A stretch of 64,000 nucleotides of DNA from Deltaproteobacteria bacterium (GTDB taxonomy: Bacteria; Bdellovibrionota; Bdellovibrionia; Bdellovibrionales; JAMPXM01): positions 248,001-312,000 of the forward strand of contig JAFLCB010000002.1 of NCBI GenBank assembly GCA_017302795.1, read 5' to 3'. This document shows, in pieces, positions 52,315 through 59,484 of the stretch (position 1 is the first letter of the stretch; every line of letters starts with the position of its first letter). Position numbers and translations under genes: made by a program. The notes below the pieces were generated by a model that worked only from the letters and a program-made list of their open reading frames with translations, was not told where the DNA came from and did not search any database.

Positions 52315-54654
52315 ATGAAGCTCAGAGCATGGGCAACGCTCTTGATGGCATTCATCATGATGACATCTTCCATTTCCTCAGCTCAGTGGGGATACGGAAT
52401 GTACGGCGGCATGCAAGCCTGCCAAGGTTATGGTGCTGCTGAAGGTGCAAGCGATGAAGACGACGAACTGGCCGAACTTGCCGAAGAACGTCGCGAACTT
52501 CGCCGTGAAAAGCGCGAGCTTGAAAAATCATTTCGTCAGATCGAACGCGATCTCGACACGCTTCGTGAGTCGGTCACCACGGTTGTAAAATCAAGCTGGT
52601 CGACAGTGATTCTCGAGCACATGGACAAGGGAATGAACTGTTCGGTTTGTGGTACCCAACCAGGCCGAGTGGTCGTTGAGGGTCCGCAAGTAGCAATACC
52701 AGCACCGACTCCGGGTCGTCCAATCGGTCCTCCAGTTGGGCCCGGAACCGTCACAGAAACCGTCACGATTATAGAAGAAGTGGCTCCAACGCCGATCGTG
52801 CGTCCCGCGACCCCGACACCAGCGCCGCCGGCAACCCCAGTTCCGCGGCCGCCAGCTCCGCGTCCTGAGACGCCGCCACCTCGCCCAATTGTTGTGGTGC
52901 CACCGCCTACGCCGGTTCCAACACCTGAAGTTATTATTCTTCGACCGGTCCGTCCTAAACCTTCGCCAAATCCGAGTCCATCATCAACGCCCAGGAAACG
53001 AACGGAGTTCACACCAGAATCTGGCGGTGGCCGGATGCCCGCGGGTGAGCGCATGCCAGCTAATGAGGTCGTGTCCGCTTCTGCAAGACTGACGGGACAG
53101 GCACAGCCCGGTTCATTTGATGATTTCGGTCCAGATCTCGGTGAACAGACGTTTGGTGCCGATGGTTCTCCGACTCTATGTAATCCAGCTCGTGCGCCTT
53201 ACACCATGAACGCCTGGCGCGCGATTTGTCGCGGAGAAGGACGAATCGATGCGCGTGTTTGTCGCGATCGTTACTTCCAGCAAGGTGAAGTTAAGCCTGC
53301 GCAAGCTAATTCATGTGCTCGTGCCATTGAACGTTACCGCAAGCTGACGCTTGAAATGACCAAAGCACAAAATCGGTTAGCTAAAGTTGAAGACGAAATT
53401 TCAAGCATTGGTTACCGAATTGGCGATATCAAGATGTCACGACGTCTTGATCGTGACATGGAAGCAGATTGTCCAGCCGGCGACGGAAGTTGCTACGAGC
53501 GCGGTTCGGCAAAAAAGACCAGATCAAAAGGTCCCTCGCTTGGACAAACTCTTCTCGCTGTCGGGATGGACGCACTTCAAATTGGTGCGACATACACGCT
53601 CGGTAAGAAAGCAAACGAGTGGAATGCACGCACGGGGCACCAAGCGGTTCCATACGTCGCTTCGGGCATCATGAGTGGCGCTTATTATCCTTATCGTACG
53701 GCCGGTCTTTATGGCGGCATGTATGGAGGAGTGAATGGCGGCTTCGGATGTTCGCCTTCGATGGCCGGCGGCGGAACGACAATGGGTCCCTATGGAATGA
53801 TGGGCCCATACGGTATGGCAGGCGGAGTCTATGGCGGAATGAATAGTCCGTTCGGCTACCCTGGAATGCAGGGATATCCGAACTACGGCGGAGGAATGTA
53901 CAACCCGGGGGCAGGTCCTTGGGGTATGAATGGTCCATGGGGCGTCGGTCAATGGCCAGGCGGTTACCCAGGTGCCGGCGGATTCGTTGGCGGAATCGCC
54001 GGAGGAATTGCCGGAGGATTCGCTGGAATGCCAGGAATGGCCGGTGGATTCGCTGGTATGCCCGGTTACGCTGGTGGTATGGCAGGTATGGCCGGCGGCT
54101 TCGCTGGAATGCCAGGTTACGCTGGTGGTATGGCAGGCATGGCCGGTGGTTTTGCAGGAATGCCAGGAATGGCCGGCGGCTTCGCTGGAATGCCAGGTTA
54201 CGCCGGCGGTATGGCAGGTATGGCCGGCGGCTTCGCTGGAATGCCAGGTTACGCTGGTGGTATGGCAGGTATGGCCGGTGGATTTGCGACCGGATATGCC
54301 GGTGGCTTCGCCGGTATGGCCGGCATGGCCGGTGGCTTCGCGTCGCCGTGGGGAATCGCAGGCGGAATGGCTGGCGGCTTTATGACTGGCATGTCGATGG
54401 ATCCAACTTTGATGCAGCAGCAATATCAGCTGCAACTTGAAGCTCAGCGACGTCAGACCGAGCAGGCGGCCTCGCGCATGCGCCTCTATCAAGGCTTTAT
54501 GTCGGAGTACATGCAATTCCAGATGAAGTGGAACCAGTACTTTGGAAGTGGTGCAGGATCAGATCTCTACTATACCCCAGGCGCGGGCTCAGGTTCCACC
54601 ATACCAGGCGGCTCTGGGCCAGGTGTCGGGACAACTCCGGGAAGAACGCGGTAG
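52315..54654 (+). CDS. Secreted Gly/Met/Ala-repeat protein, possible surface fibre or adhesin
   Basis: 779 residues. Signal peptide ~1-24 (LLMAFIMMTSSISSAQ). Then a charged coiled-coil segment (~45-90, ELAEERRELRREKRELEKS), a CSVC pair (~106), a Pro/Thr-rich stalk (~125-235) of APTPGRP-type repeats, and a Cys-containing helical domain (~285-385). A long Gly/Tyr/Met-rich region (~435-695) has exact 17- and 10-residue repeats, GGFAGMPGYAGGMAGMA and GGFAGMPGMA. A Gln-rich helix and a Gly/Ser/Pro tail close the protein. No family is recognised. The low complexity suggests an extracellular or envelope structural protein. AAGGAG lies 5 nt upstream; a strong terminator follows. Confidence 0.8.
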   Translation: MKLRAWATLLMAFIMMTSSISSAQWGYGMYGGMQACQGYGAAEGASDEDDELAELAEERRELRREKRELEKSFRQIERDLDTLRESVTTVVKSSWSTVILEHMDKGMNCSVCGTQPGRVVVEGPQVAIPAPTPGRPIGPPVGPGTVTETVTIIEEVAPTPIVRPATPTPAPPATPVPRPPAPRPETPPPRPIVVVPPPTPVPTPEVIILRPVRPKPSPNPSPSSTPRKRTEFTPESGGGRMPAGERMPANEVVSASARLTGQAQPGSFDDFGPDLGEQTFGADGSPTLCNPARAPYTMNAWRAICRGEGRIDARVCRDRYFQQGEVKPAQANSCARAIERYRKLTLEMTKAQNRLAKVEDEISSIGYRIGDIKMSRRLDRDMEADCPAGDGSCYERGSAKKTRSKGPSLGQTLLAVGMDALQIGATYTLGKKANEWNARTGHQAVPYVASGIMSGAYYPYRTAGLYGGMYGGVNGGFGCSPSMAGGGTTMGPYGMMGPYGMAGGVYGGMNSPFGYPGMQGYPNYGGGMYNPGAGPWGMNGPWGVGQWPGGYPGAGGFVGGIAGGIAGGFAGMPGMAGGFAGMPGYAGGMAGMAGGFAGMPGYAGGMAGMAGGFAGMPGMAGGFAGMPGYAGGMAGMAGGFAGMPGYAGGMAGMAGGFATGYAGGFAGMAGMAGGFASPWGIAGGMAGGFMTGMSMDPTLMQQQYQLQLEAQRRQTEQAASRMRLYQGFMSEYMQFQMKWNQYFGSGAGSDLYYTPGAGSGSTIPGGSGPGVGTTPGRTR
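54013..54276 (+). repeat. Two 132-bp higher-order coding repeats
   Basis: Within the Gly/Met-repeat gene, 54013-54144 and 54145-54276 each encode one 10-residue unit (GGFAGMPGMA) and two 17-residue units (GGFAGMPGYAGGMAGMA) in the same order. Codon-level differences between the copies are few. The nested pattern points to duplication of a 44-residue block and to likely length variation between strains. Confidence 0.85.
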
Positions 54655-54682
54655 AAATTCGTTCCGATTGTAAAATCAAATG

Positions 54683-54716
54683 CGGCCAACAACGAAAACG
54701 TGTTGGCCGTTTTTTT
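54683..54716 (+). terminator. Intrinsic terminator after the Gly/Met-repeat gene
   Basis: CGGCCAACA, a 9-nt loop, TGTTGGCCG, then seven T, 28 nt after the stop at 54654. It lies between convergent genes. Confidence 0.92.
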
Positions 54717-54734
54717 GGCCACCGGTTGATTCAA

Positions 54735-55895
54735 TTACCAACCGAAGTTTGTTGTCGGCTGTACTTGTGTTTCTCTGCTGCGTGCAGAAATTGCGATAGC
54801 TAATACTGCGACGCCGCCAATTGCTGCCCACATCCATGGGCGAACGATCGGTGGTTGATCAATCGGAGCCGTCGAACGAAAGGGATCGAGTGGAACGGCA
54901 CCGCGACCGAAGTTGCTGATTTGTTTCAGTCCCAAATTCTGAATCCTCGGTAGAGCGACGCCGATCATCTCCTCGCATGTTTCATCTCCAATCACAGCTA
55001 TTTGCGCGGGCTTAGAATGATAAGCAGAGAAATCTACTGAACAGGGGGTCTTTGGGTTGATCCAAACTTGTCGGGGCCCTAGATCTTGGAAATTCCGGGG
55101 ACTCGAAATCAGCAAAGTCTTTGGCTGAAAAAGATTAGAAACGAAACTCAGTCGAATCTTTGCCGCCGGCAAATCTTCAGCCATGGAAACAGGGGCGAAG
55201 TAGATTTCGAAATACCTTTGCGATTTAGGTTGCCATTTGCCGTTCACAAAAACGCCTGAAACGTCTTCCGGCAGATCTGCAAATTTATAGATTTTTGGTG
55301 TCATTGTTTCAGCAATTTTCCTCGCTTCGAACAAAATCATGTCCGACTGTTCTCGCGCATTCGCCGCTGGCCCGGCCATTGATTCCATCGCCGATTCGGT
55401 CATCGGTTGAGAACGCCGTTTCAAATGTTGCGCGATTCGGAAGATAAGCGGATCGGTTTTCTCAGTCGCATTCTTTTGCATGCGGCGATTGAGATTCGCC
55501 TTTCTAACAAGAAACTCGAAAAAAATATTTTGAATTTCTTCGGTCCAGTCACCCTGGTCCTCAATCTCAAGGAGCGCATCAATCGCACCTACTGATGGTG
55601 GAGCAGTAGAGCCCTGAGCATCGAGCCACTCAATTTGAGCCGCAACAGTTTTCGCGCGGATCGCGCTTTCCATTTCTTGGCTGTCAGAAATTCTCTTTGC
55701 AAGAAAAGTTGCCACAGGAACAACTCCGAAAGACTGGGCACGGGCTTGAAATTCAATTTCGGAAATTGAGGGGTGCCGAAACGCCGGGGTAAAGTCTTCA
55801 CTAAGGTCTCCTGTCTGGCCAGATGCGGGAGTGATTGAAAGAAACAAGGTCGACATTGCAATCAGCGGGATAAGGATGCATTCAGTTTTTTTCAT
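54735..55895 (-). CDS. Exported protein with C-terminal membrane anchor, Tad-locus unknown
   Basis: 386 residues. A signal peptide (~1-27, ILIPLIAMSTLFLSITPASG) comes first, then a helical part (~35-190) and a beta-rich part (~200-330, RYFEIYFAPVSMAED, FQPKTLLISSP) with two cysteines. A C-terminal membrane segment (~355-372, WMWAAIGGVAVLAIAIS) ends the protein. No family is recognised. It is the last gene of the minus-strand pilus cluster, 13 nt after the CpaB-like gene, so it probably serves pilus assembly or anchoring (inference). Confidence 0.75.
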   Translation of the reverse strand: MKKTECILIPLIAMSTLFLSITPASGQTGDLSEDFTPAFRHPSISEIEFQARAQSFGVVPVATFLAKRISDSQEMESAIRAKTVAAQIEWLDAQGSTAPPSVGAIDALLEIEDQGDWTEEIQNIFFEFLVRKANLNRRMQKNATEKTDPLIFRIAQHLKRRSQPMTESAMESMAGPAANAREQSDMILFEARKIAETMTPKIYKFADLPEDVSGVFVNGKWQPKSQRYFEIYFAPVSMAEDLPAAKIRLSFVSNLFQPKTLLISSPRNFQDLGPRQVWINPKTPCSVDFSAYHSKPAQIAVIGDETCEEMIGVALPRIQNLGLKQISNFGRGAVPLDPFRSTAPIDQPPIVRPWMWAAIGGVAVLAIAISARSRETQVQPTTNFGW

Positions 55896-55908
55896 GCGAA
55901 GCTCACTT

Positions 55909-56559
55909 TCATTGAATTGAATTTAAAGTTTCCTGCTCCGGGATTTCTTCGACGATAAAATCTGGTTTGGTATATTTTGGTCGCTGGTTCCTGCTAGTCT
56001 TGCGCGGTTCGGGATAGCCATGTTTCGGCGAGCCCTTCCTAACCACAACAAGAACGGGGGTCCCAAGTCTTGTGAGAATATCCGAATCGGCTTCTTTCAC
56101 TAGAACTGCAAACTTCAAAGGATTTTTCGGTGCTCGTACCAGCGGCAAGCCGCGTGCGATGAGTCGCTTTCTTCGACTTGTACTACCGGACTCTAAGTTA
56201 ACTGAGTCATCACTAAGCGCGCTGTAAAGATCAACGTAGGCATGATTCTCGATAAGCGCATCAATAGCTTCGAAATTCAGCGGTTCAATTGGAACAAGGA
56301 CAAACCCGTCAGGCAACTGATCGATCAAAGACGGAACGGAGGATGGTTCCGATTTAGGCCGAGCTTCAGAATTTCCAGAAGGCCCGAATGAAAGTAGCAA
56401 CATCATTAAAATAGCCGCCGTCGAACTAAACATCCAAATGCGAAAGGCTTTTGATTGTCCTTCAACGGTGTCATCGGAGTTTCTGAGGCTGCTACTTATT
56501 TTTCTGATAGATCGTTCTAAAGTCTTCAAAACCAGTTCGACCCATTTTCGTGCCAGCAT
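55909..56559 (-). CDS. CpaB-like pilus assembly protein (divergent)
   Basis: 216 residues. A basic cytoplasmic part precedes one membrane segment (~41-60, MFSSTAAILMMLLLSFG). Then LPDGFVLVPIEPLNFEAIDALIENHAYVDLYSAL resembles the CpaB/RcpC pattern, in which a SAF-like turn is followed by a valued pair of strands ending in V-D-hydrophobic. ARGLPLVRAP...FAVLVKEADSDIL fits the next CpaB block. The C-terminus is a basic, Pro-rich tail. CpaB proteins sit in the periplasm under the secretin. GGAGGA lies 7 nt before the ATG, which supports this start even though it overlaps the preceding gene by 68 nt. Confidence 0.65.
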   Translation of the reverse strand: MLARKWVELVLKTLERSIRKISSSLRNSDDTVEGQSKAFRIWMFSSTAAILMMLLLSFGPSGNSEARPKSEPSSVPSLIDQLPDGFVLVPIEPLNFEAIDALIENHAYVDLYSALSDDSVNLESGSTSRRKRLIARGLPLVRAPKNPLKFAVLVKEADSDILTRLGTPVLVVVRKGSPKHGYPEPRKTSRNQRPKYTKPDFIVEEIPEQETLNSIQ

Positions 56560-56764
56560 TTTTCAGTCCTCCGACGCAAATAAATACACAACCCAAAAAG
56601 AGCATCATGACGATGATGAGTTCGATGAAAGCTTGTCCTCTGTTGGCTGCGGGGCCCATAAACCGGAACCTACGGGCTCGAGAGTCATTGAACAGCCGAA
56701 CTCGATCTCCGGAAAAAAATCGTCGACCGCTGAATCTATAGGGTTTCTCAAGGTGCTTTTCCAT
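56492..56764 (-). CDS. TadE/TadF-like pseudopilin
   Basis: A single membrane segment with the prepilin motif NRG-QAFIEL (Glu at +5), then a short C-terminal tail; a minor Tad pseudopilin is likely. From the ATG at 56764 (GGAG 7 nt upstream) it is 90 residues with a long basic leader and overlaps the preceding TadG-like gene by 160 nt. From the ATG at 56659 it is 55 residues with a 55-nt overlap and a normal leader, though only a weak AGG site. I cannot decide between the starts. Its 3' end overlaps the CpaB-like gene. Confidence 0.65.
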   Translation of the reverse strand: MEKHLEKPYRFSGRRFFSGDRVRLFNDSRARRFRFMGPAANRGQAFIELIIVMMLFLGCVFICVGGLKNAGTKMGRTGFEDFRTIYQKNK

Positions 56765-57333
56765 TTGAGTACTCCGTTTTGTGAGTGTTGAAAGTTAGGC
56801 GCTGGGAAATATGTAGGTGTTAAGTGCGTCGGTGAAGAAGCAACCATTTGGAAGCTCGGTGCCCGGGTTTCAATCCTCGCGGACTTCAGCCAGGGACGTA
56901 GTCCTTCCGGGATACTTTCCAAAACGCCTTGTTTGGCCAGCGAGGGAACCATGCTGGAGGCCTGCTTTCCCTTTGCTAGCCAATAGAGCTGTTTCTTCCG
57001 TACAGGAGCCTGTGCGAGTTCTACGGTTTTTAGTAAAGCCAATGCTGCTGATCGCGCGGCTGGATTAGGTATCACAATCGAAGCCTTCAAAGCCTTTAAA
57101 GCAGATTGCCTCGTTGTTTCGAGTGCTTTGGCTCTTACGTTTAGCTTGGTTAGCTCTGCCAGCGCATTCCCTACGCTGGCCTGACTTTTTGCCATACGAA
57201 GTCTACACGCAGTCGTCGCCTTCGCTTCAACTGCGAGAGCCAAACCTAAGATGAGGATTCCTCCGACGATCATTACAACAAGCGGCAAAAGAACGACCGC
57301 AGCGAAAGAAATTTGGCCTCGTTCATTTTTCAA
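56605..57333 (-). CDS. TadG/TadE-like pilus protein
   Basis: 242 residues. The N-terminus MKNERGQISFAAVVLLPLVVMIVGGILIL has the RGQ-type leader and single membrane helix of TadE/TadG proteins, though +5 is Ala rather than Glu. A helical, Ala/Leu/Lys-rich part (~45-130) and a polar C-terminal part with one disulfide-capable cysteine follow. Its start overlaps the upstream pseudopilin gene in ATGA. The C-terminal ~50 codons overlap, in another frame, the possible leader of the next pseudopilin gene. Confidence 0.72.
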   Translation of the reverse strand: MKNERGQISFAAVVLLPLVVMIVGGILILGLALAVEAKATTACRLRMAKSQASVGNALAELTKLNVRAKALETTRQSALKALKASIVIPNPAARSAALALLKTVELAQAPVRKKQLYWLAKGKQASSMVPSLAKQGVLESIPEGLRPWLKSARIETRAPSFQMVASSPTHLTPTYFPAPNFQHSQNGVLKWKSTLRNPIDSAVDDFFPEIEFGCSMTLEPVGSGLWAPQPTEDKLSSNSSSS

Positions 57334-57701
57334 CTGCGACCTCTTGGAAAGTACATTGGCTTTCTAAATGTTGAATTTGCGTAAATCTGGCCCGAGCGTT
57401 GGGAGCGGTCGAAGGCAAGTTGAAGACTTACCCGTGATCCGGTGCGATCGGATTTGAACACGAGAATTTTAGTGCGACCGATCGGTAGTCCGGCGGTCAA
57501 AGTCGATTCGAGACGGACTCGACACCGAGTTGGCGGCGACGGAGAAGCCAGGCAAACCGCGGCTTCGCGAGCAGCGCGATCCAACCAAATTTTCGCAAAC
57601 GACATATAGAGAATTCCGGAGCTTCCGAGAATTAATATTCCCAGGATTGGGACCATGAGGACTGATTCCAACGTGGTAGACCCGTTTTGATTCAGCTTCA
57701 T
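57330..57701 (-). CDS. TadE-like pseudopilin
   Basis: 123 residues. MKLNQNG-STTLE has a type IV prepilin cleavage site with Glu at +5, followed by a hydrophobic helix (SVLMVPILGILILGSSGILYMSF). A basic C-terminal domain with two cysteines in VCLASPSPPTRC follows. This matches TadE/TadF minor pilins. AGGTGG lies ~3 nt before the ATG. Overlaps the flp gene upstream and the TadG-like gene downstream by 4 nt each. Confidence 0.8.
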   Translation of the reverse strand: MKLNQNGSTTLESVLMVPILGILILGSSGILYMSFAKIWLDRAAREAAVCLASPSPPTRCRVRLESTLTAGLPIGRTKILVFKSDRTGSRVSLQLAFDRSQRSGQIYANSTFRKPMYFPRGRS

Positions 57702-57976
57702 TGTCCACCTGTCGAACCAACTCCATCCATGAAATTGCCGAGGTCTCGTTTTTTCAATTGTTCTTCAGGAATTGCGTCCACGACCGGCTTAGCTTTTTTG
57801 CCTTGAAGGGCATAAGCAATGGTCGCGAAGCGAGAGTTCACTGCTTGGCCGAGAACGCGCACCACACCTATGGTAGCGACTGCGACTAGAGCTACAATTA
57901 CCAGGTACTCGATAAGTCCTTGGCCTCTTGAGTTTGTAACGGCCGAGGTGGAAGGCGATTTTCTGAATTTTCTCAT
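57698..57976 (-). CDS. flp: Flp-family major pilin
   Basis: 92 residues. The leader MRKFRKSPSTSAVTNSRG is followed by QGLIEYLVIVALVAVATIG, the Flp motif with Glu +5 and Tyr +6 and the usual hydrophobic helix. The tail (~45-92, LQGKKAKPVVDAIPEEQL...) is longer than in many Flp pilins, which end near 60 residues. GGAG lies ~10 nt upstream. First gene of the pilus cluster, set apart by a terminator at 58061-58088 from the small basic-protein gene. Confidence 0.9.
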   Translation of the reverse strand: MRKFRKSPSTSAVTNSRGQGLIEYLVIVALVAVATIGVVRVLGQAVNSRFATIAYALQGKKAKPVVDAIPEEQLKKRDLGNFMDGVGSTGGQ

Positions 57977-58060
57977 GTTTGCAGTTCTCCGAGTTACGAA
58001 TAGATTTTTCGAACGCGGGTTGTGGACTGCAGGAGTTGTTCAAGGTGCGAGACCAAACGC

Positions 58061-58088
58061 AAAACGCCGAGGTTTCCCTCGGCGTTTT
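58061..58088. terminator. Bidirectional intrinsic terminator
   Basis: A perfect 12-bp stem, AAAACGCCGAGG with CCTCGGCGTTTT, around a TTTC loop; the stem ends give T-runs on both strands. It lies 40 nt after the stop of the small basic protein (minus strand) and upstream of flp, so it separates the two transcripts. Confidence 0.9.
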
Positions 58089-58128
58089 AATTCTTCCGGC
58101 GTCCGGACTTAGACCTAATTCATTAGGC

Positions 58129-58386
58129 TCAGCCGCCTCGTTTTTTTGCAGCTCGGGCAGCGCGAGCTTGCTCTTCACGTTCGACTCTTCGGCGAATGAT
58201 AATTCGGCCCAAAACTTCATAGGACTCGACACGGAGATCGTTTTCGTAGACGAAACGATAAAACCCTTCGATTTCAGGGCTTTGGCGGAATTTTTTGGAT
58301 GAAGTTGGCAGGCTTTCACTCTGTACGAAGTCGATCGAGTTTCCATCTTTCGAGAGCTTTACTTTTTCTGCCTTTTTAGCTGCCAT
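58129..58386 (-). CDS. Small basic protein of unknown function
   Basis: 85 residues from the ATG at 58386 (AGGGG 7 nt upstream). Lys-rich start (MAAKKAEKVKLSKDG), a compact middle (EIEGFYRFVYENDLRVESYEVLGRIIIRRR) that looks like mixed helix/strand, and an Arg/Ala-rich C-terminus (EEQARAARAAKKRGG). Size and charge would suit a nucleic-acid or ribosome-associated protein, but I recognise no family. It stands alone, divergent from folD, with its own terminator. Confidence 0.72.
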   Translation of the reverse strand: MAAKKAEKVKLSKDGNSIDFVQSESLPTSSKKFRQSPEIEGFYRFVYENDLRVESYEVLGRIIIRRRVEREEQARAARAAKKRGG

Positions 58387-58564
58387 CTGCGCGCCCCTTT
58401 GAACCGAGGCCATTCCGGCCTCTCTGTGATAGCCGTTTTATGCCTGAGGTCAAAAAGCAGTCAAGAAGCGTCTGGAGAAGGTGCTCAAACTGCGATGTTT
58501 GAGTTACAACTGGAGCGACGCTCCATGATTATTTGACTGAAGTTTTTAACTGGGGGGACTGCCC

Positions 58565-59461
58565 ATGGCTCAAATGACGATAATCCTCGATGGTAAGGAA
58601 GTAGCATCCGTCCGCCGAACGGAATTAGCCAAGAGAGTCGCAAGCCTGAAGGTTAAGACTGGGCGTGCGCCAGGTTTGGCTGTCGTTTTGGTCGGCGAAA
58701 ATCCTGCGAGCCAAATCTACGTTAAAAATAAGATCAAAGCGTGCAAGGAAGCCGGTATCGAAAGTTTTCACGTCGAACTTTCGGGGTCGATCACGCAAAA
58801 AGATCTTCATCAAGAGATTGATAAGCTTAATTTACGAGGTGATGTGGACGGGATCTTAGTACAGCTCCCGCTTCCTAAAGGTTTAAACGAGACGCTTGCG
58901 ACCGAGCGGATTTTGCCAGCTAAGGATCCGGACGGTCTGACCAGCGGAAATTTGGGACTATTGTTTGCGGGCCGAACGCGTGTTGCTCCATGCACTCCAT
59001 ATGGTGTGATGAAGATTCTGGAGCATTTCAAAATTAAAGTGGCGGGGCAAAATGCTGTGGTTATTGGCCGAAGCAACATTGTCGGTAAGCCGATGGCGCA
59101 GTTGCTCTTGGAAGCGGATGCGACAGTTACGATCGCTCATTCGAAGACGACAGATTTGCAAAGTCTTACAAGTGCTGCCGATATCGTCGTTGTCGCGGCG
59201 GGACGCCCGCGGTTTTTGGGTCGCGAGTTTTTTCGCCAGGGCTCTGTGGTCGTTGATGTTGGAATTCATCGTGTCGCTGAAAACGAGAATTTATTGATCA
59301 ACGGCAAACGAGCAACGATCTGCGGCGACGTGAGATTCGAAGAATTAGTCGGGCATGTGTCTGCGGTCACGCCGGTGCCTGGCGGTGTTGGACCGATGAC
59401 AATTCAGATGCTGTTGGAAAACACTCTGAAACTGGCAGAGTTGAGTCAACCCGAGCGCTGA
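58565..59461 (+). CDS. folD: Methylenetetrahydrofolate dehydrogenase/cyclohydrolase FolD
   Basis: 298-residue bifunctional enzyme interconverting 5,10-methylene-, methenyl- and 10-formyl-tetrahydrofolate. SQIYVKNKIKACKEAGI holds the catalytic Lys (~57). DGILVQLPLPKG is at ~96-107, the NADP site is VIGRSNIVGKPMAQLL (~165), and PGGVGPMTIQMLLENT lies near the end. A G-rich ribosome site precedes the ATG. Its one-carbon role fits with gcvT-gcvH 2.3 kb away, though the lytic transglycosylase gene lies between on the other strand. Confidence 0.96.
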   Translation: MAQMTIILDGKEVASVRRTELAKRVASLKVKTGRAPGLAVVLVGENPASQIYVKNKIKACKEAGIESFHVELSGSITQKDLHQEIDKLNLRGDVDGILVQLPLPKGLNETLATERILPAKDPDGLTSGNLGLLFAGRTRVAPCTPYGVMKILEHFKIKVAGQNAVVIGRSNIVGKPMAQLLLEADATVTIAHSKTTDLQSLTSAADIVVVAAGRPRFLGREFFRQGSVVVDVGIHRVAENENLLINGKRATICGDVRFEELVGHVSAVTPVPGGVGPMTIQMLLENTLKLAELSQPER

Positions 59462-59484
59462 TTCAGTATTTTAACGACATTTTT

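Noticed and set aside
53524-54516. 330-codon minus-strand frame opposite the Gly/Met-repeat gene
   Set aside because: Its His/Thr/Ser repeats are the antisense of the Gly/Met/Ala repeat codons, it has no ribosome site, and the plus-strand gene has a signal peptide, Shine-Dalgarno and terminator.
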